From NCBI RefSeq assembly GCF_000772935.1, contig NZ_JPVR01000081.1, positions 337,826 to 401,825 of the forward strand: a stretch of DNA of 64,000 nucleotides, given 5' to 3'. Positions 60,802 to 64,000 of the stretch are shown one piece after another (the stretch's first letter is position 1; each line of letters begins with the position of its first letter). The translations under genes were made by a program, and so were the position numbers. The DNA is from Lysinibacillus boronitolerans JCM 21713 = 10a = NBRC 103108. Lineage in GTDB: Bacteria > Bacillota > Bacilli > Bacillales_A > Planococcaceae. The notes under the pieces were generated by a model that was not told where the DNA came from, ran no database searches, and worked only from the letters and a program-made list of their open reading frames with translations.

Positions 60802-61309
60802 GGAAAAGTACCTCCCACTCAATATGTTGTAACTCTACTTTTAATAGCTCCTTTCCTTTCTTTAAACGAGATTTCACAGTACCTTCCGGAATCGCAAGTA
60901 GTTCCGCAATCTCCTTAATCGTCATCTCCTCCAAGTAAAAATAGACAATCGCTTCTCGTGGCTTGAGAGGTAAGCGTAAAATAGCATCATCTAACAGTGC
61001 TTGTTCATCTTGACGAATCAGTGTGTCCTGCAATATTAATTTTTGTTTGGTAAAAAATTTATGCTGAAATGTTATTTTTCTGTATGCCCAGCTTTTTAAA
61101 TAATCCTTGCATTTATTGATTGTCATGCGAACAAGGTATGCCTTCATCTCTCCTCGTTCCTCATAGTGTTTTTGATGATAGAACTTAATAAAAACATCCT
61201 GTACAATATCCTCAGCTATTTGTAAATCCTTTGTATAGTAATAAGCAATTCGAAACAATTGCTCCGTATGTATAGCCATTAGCTGCTCGAATTTTTCATG
61301 ATCAGCCAC
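60794..61309 (-). CDS. ECF-type RNA polymerase sigma factor
   Basis: 171 residues. Region 2 (LFRIAYYYTKDLQIAEDIVQ, DVFIKFYHQ) and region 4 (PLKPREAIVYFYLEEMTIKE, IPEGTVKSRLKKGKELL) are separated by the usual variable linker; region 3 is absent. It directs polymerase to stress promoters when freed from the anti-sigma encoded downstream (8-base overlap). GTG start with AGGGTGATGG upstream. An ECF-type autoregulatory promoter was not obvious in the short upstream region. Confidence 0.92.
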   Translation of the reverse strand: MADHEKFEQLMAIHTEQLFRIAYYYTKDLQIAEDIVQDVFIKFYHQKHYEERGEMKAYLVRMTINKCKDYLKSWAYRKITFQHKFFTKQKLILQDTLIRQDEQALLDDAILRLPLKPREAIVYFYLEEMTIKEIAELLAIPEGTVKSRLKKGKELLKVELQHIEWEVLFHG

Positions 61310-61372
61310 GCCATCACCCTCCTTCTACACTATAAACGACTCCCAACCAGAAAAAGATTATTTTCCCACCAT

Positions 61373-61405
61373 AAAAAAAACCGCCTCAACCCTTTGAGAC
61401 GGTTT
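61373..61405 (-). terminator. Terminator of the Sco gene
   Basis: AAACCG-C-CTCAA and TTGAG-A-CGGTTT form an 11-base stem, followed on the minus strand by eight T. Confidence 0.88.
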
Positions 61406-61414
61406 ACTGTTACT

Positions 61415-62023
61415 TTATAAATTTTCATCAATATATGTTTCGATATCAGAAGCTATCGTATCAATCGGTACATCTTCTATGTTTTCAGCATAGCCATTAT
61501 ACATTTTGACGAGGACACCATCTTTATCGACTAAGAAAAATTGATTACCATGAATGACTTGGTCACTGTTAGGGTGGTTTTTCACTAAAATCTTTGTATT
61601 TTTCACCGCAAATTGTTCGATATATTTCTGTGAATACCCTGTAAGAAGGTTCCATTTAGATTCATCTGGAACATTGTATTTACTAAGATAATTCGCAAGC
61701 ACATCTGGCTGATCTACATCTGGGTCAACTGAAAAGGCAACGATGTTATAGTCCTCCACCCCTTTTTTCTGGAGCTTTTCTTGGACTTGTGCCATGTTTA
61801 ATGACATGGGCGGACAGATCGACACACAGTTTGTGAAAATATACATGCCAATCCAAGGCTTACCTTTTAAGCTTTCAAGCGAAACCGTTTCACCACGTTG
61901 ATTAACATGTTCAAAATCGGGTATTTCTAGACTATAATCTGCTTTAAATTTTGAATTTCCACATGCGCCTAGCACAGATGCACAGGCTAACAGCAGCACT
62001 AGCCCTATTAACTTATGTTTCAT
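61415..62023 (-). CDS. Sco1/SenC-family copper lipoprotein (YpmQ-like)
   Basis: 202 residues. Lipoprotein signal ending LGACGNS. Thioredoxin-like fold with the copper-binding Cys pair in YIFTNCVSICPPMSLNM (CxxxC) and the third ligand His in DQVIHGNQFFLVDKDG. Sco proteins deliver copper to, or keep thiols reduced in, the CuA site of cytochrome c oxidase at the outer membrane face. GAGAGTGTTG precedes the ATG. Monocistronic with its own terminator. Confidence 0.93.
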   Translation of the reverse strand: MKHKLIGLVLLLACASVLGACGNSKFKADYSLEIPDFEHVNQRGETVSLESLKGKPWIGMYIFTNCVSICPPMSLNMAQVQEKLQKKGVEDYNIVAFSVDPDVDQPDVLANYLSKYNVPDESKWNLLTGYSQKYIEQFAVKNTKILVKNHPNSDQVIHGNQFFLVDKDGVLVKMYNGYAENIEDVPIDTIASDIETYIDENL

Positions 62024-62127
62024 GTCAACACTCTCCCTAACCTACACTCTCCCCATCCTAACGTAGGTTGTAAGCGTTGACAAGAACTTCTAAGTGACAG
62101 CTTTCGTACATCTTTGTGAAATCCATT

Positions 62128-62250
62128 TCATTTTAATGAAACAAGCGCAGCATGAATCGCATCAAGCTTTACTTCGACGCGGTGCAACAAATAAAATGAC
62201 ACTAAAATCGGAAAACCGATATCGGATATCATGTTCAACCACTGTTCCAT
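62128..62250 (-). CDS. YvrJ-family small membrane protein, 40 residues
   Basis: The frame MEQWLNMISDIGFPILVSFY then LLHRVEVKLDAIHAALVSLK and stop matches the YvrJ family (one membrane helix, invariant GFP-IxxSFYLLxRxExKL pattern). AGGAGAGGAGGAGG precedes the ATG. It follows DUF1659 and DUF2922 genes on the same strand, an association seen repeatedly in Bacillales. Function unknown; the trio resembles small holin-like or surface-associated modules, which is speculative. Confidence 0.88.
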   Translation of the reverse strand: MEQWLNMISDIGFPILVSFYLLHRVEVKLDAIHAALVSLK

Positions 62251-62272
62251 TTGCCTCCTCCTCTCCTATAGT

Positions 62273-62306
62273 AAAAATGGTCTTTGCACTTCTCGCTGCA
62301 AAGACC
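62273..62306 (-). terminator. Terminator between the DUF2922 and YvrJ genes
   Basis: GGTCTTTGCA and TGCAAAGACC form a 10-base stem, followed on the minus strand by TTTTTAC. Confidence 0.85.
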
Positions 62307-62315
62307 ATTACTGAA

Positions 62316-62540
62316 TTATTCTGTTGCTACTTCAAATTCCGTTACTTGACGATCCACAATACGAGCTCCCTTGATGGCTGACAGAGCACCACCTTGCCCA
62401 GTAAAAACATTTTTAGCCATAATCGTTGCCATTGCCTGCTGAATTTCAGTCACTGTAATATTCGGCTTGGGTGCATCAATCGAAAGGGTTGTCGTTTTGC
62501 CATCAGTTGTTGCAAATTGTAATTCTAGAACTTGTGTCAT
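62316..62540 (-). CDS. DUF2922 family protein
   Basis: 74 residues: TQVLELQFATTDGKTTTLSI, then DAPKPNITVTEIQQAMATIM and GGALSAIKGARIVDRQVTEF. The FxTxxGKxxxLxIxxPK pattern is the DUF2922 hallmark. No catalytic residues; a small beta-rich protein. The gene follows a DUF1659 gene after 14 bases and precedes a YvrJ gene, forming the typical trio. Function unknown. Confidence 0.9.
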   Translation of the reverse strand: MTQVLELQFATTDGKTTTLSIDAPKPNITVTEIQQAMATIMAKNVFTGQGGALSAIKGARIVDRQVTEFEVATE

Positions 62541-62554
62541 TCTGTGATCCCTCC

Positions 62555-62770
62555 TTAAGATAAATCGTGTGTTTCCTGTTTCGCAATGCCAGCCAGTGAC
62601 TGTGATGAAAGACTAGCAATGGCATGAGCAACAGCTAACAAATCGTCCGCGCTATGGGTGTTGTTAATATTTCGATACGATTTCGTTGTGAACGTAGGCT
62701 CATTGTTCTCATCATAGCCATCCATATACTTGAGACGAAGTGTAGCATTTACAAAGTTAACATTAGCCAT
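62555..62770 (-). CDS. DUF1659 family protein
   Basis: 71 residues starting MANVNFVNATLRLKYMDGYD, with KSYRNINNTHSADDLLAVAH and AIASLSSQSLAGIAKQE, as in the DUF1659 family. Very good ribosome site (AGGGAGGTGATG). First gene of the DUF1659-DUF2922-YvrJ set. These small paired proteins are structurally like beta-grasp scaffolds but have no assigned role. Confidence 0.9.
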   Translation of the reverse strand: MANVNFVNATLRLKYMDGYDENNEPTFTTKSYRNINNTHSADDLLAVAHAIASLSSQSLAGIAKQETHDLS

Positions 62771-62891
62771 ATAGCATCACCTCCCTTCTGCACACTATAT
62801 AAAGGCGAATTGCTAAAAAAGGGACATTAAGGATGAATTTTTTTTCGGAAGCTTTTATAATAGAGTGAGAGAAGGCAAAGAGGTGAACGAT

Positions 62892-63320
62892 TTGTTACAA
62901 GGTTGGTTTTTATGGTTTATTTTATTTTGGGTTGTCGTCCTTATTTCATTGATGGCTATTGGCGGATTCTTCATGTTCCGCAAATTTTTAAAAGCACTCC
63001 CAAAGCAGGATGGAAAATCAGATTTAGATTGGCAAGAATATTATTTAGATAAAACCGTTCACTTGTGGGGACAAGCGGAAAAAGAATTACTCTATGAACT
63101 CGTAAGCCCTGTCCCTGAGCTTTTTAGACAAGTGGCGAAGGAAAAGATTGCAGGAAAAATTGGCGAGCTCGCATTAGAAGAAAAAGCAGCTGCCATTAAC
63201 AATGACCTCATTATTCGCGGCTATATCCAAGCAACACCAAAGCGCGATCACAAATTTTTACGCAAAAAATTAGAGCAAATGCAAATTGACATCTCCCCCT
63301 ATGAACATCTATTCGAATAA
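62892..63320 (+). CDS. yneK: YneK-family (DUF2621) membrane protein
   Basis: 142 residues from TTG 62892 (AAAGAGGTG, five to six bases; an in-frame start at 62865 is upstream of the ribosome site). One membrane helix (FLWFILFWVVVLISLMAIGG) is followed by a soluble helical domain (DWQEYYLDKTVHLWGQAEKE, SPVPELFRQVAKEKIAGKIG, YIQATPKRDHKFLRKKLEQM). Length and these segments match B. subtilis YneK, a sporulating-Bacillales protein of unknown function. A terminator follows. Confidence 0.9.
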   Translation: MLQGWFLWFILFWVVVLISLMAIGGFFMFRKFLKALPKQDGKSDLDWQEYYLDKTVHLWGQAEKELLYELVSPVPELFRQVAKEKIAGKIGELALEEKAAAINNDLIIRGYIQATPKRDHKFLRKKLEQMQIDISPYEHLFE

Positions 63321-63322
63321 GT

Positions 63323-63353
63323 AAACGCTGCACAAAGATTTGTGCAGCGTTTT
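63323..63353 (+). terminator. Terminator of the yneK gene
   Basis: AAACGCTGCACA and TGTGCAGCGTTT form a 12-base stem followed by TTT. Confidence 0.9.
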
Positions 63354-63419
63354 TACTTAGCTATAGGGATATTATACTAACCTGTGTTTTTATGAGGCAT
63401 TCCTGCTCTTTGCTAGTTT

Positions 63420-64000
63420 TATCCTCTTCATTTGGACTCCTATCCACGCTTTGCTGCTCTATCCGCTACTTTTGAGGTTCTATCCGTTACTTTTAAGATG
63501 CTATCCTACACTTGGCTAGTTTTATCCCCTACATTTGGACTTCTATCCACACTTTGCTGTTCTATCCGCTACTTTTGAGGTTTTATCCGTCACTTTTTAG
63601 ATGCTATCCTACACTTGGCTAGCTTTATCCTCTTCATTTGGACTCCTATCCACGCTTTGCTGTTCTATCCTCTACTTTTGGAGGCTTTATCCGTCACTTT
63701 TTAGATGCTATCCTGCTCTTTGCTAATTTTATCCTCTTCATTTGGACTCCTATCCGCGCTTTCCTGCTCTATCCTCTACTTTTTAGATGCTATCCTGCTC
63801 TTTACTAATTTTATCCTCTACATTTGGACTCCTATCCGCGCTTTGCTGTTCTATCCTCTATTTTGAGGTTCTATCCGTCACTTTTAAGATGCTATCCTAC
63901 TCTTTACTAATTTTATCCCCTACATTTGGACTCCTATCCGCGCTTTACTGCTCTATCCTCTACTTTTGAAATTTTATCCGCTACTTTTGAGGTTTTATCC
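63420..64000 (+). repeat. TATCC 21-bp repeat array 4 (29 copies, continues past the window)
   Basis: TATCC starts at 63420 and recurs 29 times to 63996, where the window ends. Spacing is 21 bases with a regular 19-base step after TATCC-ACGCTTTGCTGCTC-type monomers and single 20- and 22-base steps. Five monomers make a 103-base unit: TATCC-TCTTCATTTGGACTCC, TATCC-ACGCTTTGCTGCTC, TATCC-GCTACTTTTGAGGTTC, TATCC-GTTACTTTTAAGATGC, TATCC-TACACTTGGCTAGTTT. No gene is visible in it. Confidence 0.93.

Noticed and set aside
62094..62381. 95-codon forward ORF
   Set aside because: It runs antisense over the YvrJ gene and a terminator and has no ribosome site.
63787..63969. Forward ORF in array 4
   Set aside because: Same repeat artefact; no ribosome site.

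Overview
The window is AT-rich DNA of a spore-forming Bacillales bacterium. The best fit is Lysinibacillus or a close Planococcaceae relative. This is inferred from gene content (CotY/Z-like and YheC/D-like spore proteins, a YneK homologue, a DUF1659/DUF2922/YvrJ trio, DesK/DesR-like and Fur-type regulation) and from strong AGGAGG ribosome sites with frequent TTG/GTG starts. I recognised no rRNA, tRNA, insertion sequence, prophage or CRISPR array. It reads as ordinary chromosome with a few unusual loci.

Layout. 0-1.9 kb: the 5' part of a MarR gene, the first repeat array and a broken NERD-domain gene. 1.9-7 kb: a siderophore uptake operon and a ferredoxin-NADP reductase that share one perfect Fur box. 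7-11 kb: a methyltransferase, a DUF418 membrane protein and a DesK/DesR-like two-component system. 11-17.5 kb: a secreted protein, two inverted Bacillaceae repeats between duplicated terminator hairpins, an ankyrin lipoprotein, a second two-component system and a PepSY membrane protein. 17.6-20.9 kb: a Zn-dehydrogenase and TetR pair, then a cobalamin riboswitch that leads only into very small ORFs, then the second repeat array. 20.9-22.8 kb: a VOC protein and a secreted NlpC/P60 protein followed by a decayed paralogue. 22.8-29.9 kb: three Mur-ligase-domain proteins (one fused to a YheC/D ATP-grasp), a further ATP-grasp ligase and a CotY/Z-like spore coat protein. 30-35.3 kb: a HAD phosphatase, the third repeat array, a paired SMR exporter, a YozG/DUF2975 pair and an OpuF-type osmolyte importer. 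35.3-39.9 kb: a MoxR/VWA pair and a LysM glucosaminidase. 39.9-53.8 kb: a large cell-wall-peptide catabolic locus (NlpC/P60 endopeptidase, class-A-lactamase fold hydrolase, LD-carboxypeptidase, Dpp/Opp transporter, DppA, VanX-like dipeptidase, P1 peptidase, racemase, alanine symporter). 53.8-64 kb: two chemoreceptors, a small CHAT/caspase-like protein, an ECF sigma/anti-sigma pair, a Sco protein, the DUF1659/DUF2922/YvrJ trio, YneK and the fourth repeat array.

The most unusual feature is a family of non-coding repeat arrays at four separate places (342-821, 20038-20875, 30751-31110, and 63420 to the window end). I counted about 111 copies of the pentamer TATCC. They are spaced almost always exactly 21 bp apart, with 19 bp at fixed places in the higher-order unit. 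Each array has its own higher-order period (103, 82, 102 and 103 bp). All four have TATCC on the same strand whatever the orientation of the neighbouring genes. Exact 21-bp phasing (two turns of B-DNA), locus-specific homogenisation and common polarity suggest a DNA-architectural or protein-binding role rather than coding.

The second candidate system is the Mur-ligase/ATP-grasp/CotZ-like locus. Its cyanophycin-synthetase-like domain logic and its spore-coat neighbour suggest an undescribed spore-associated peptide or amide product. The third is the cobalamin riboswitch with no recognisable B12 gene behind it.
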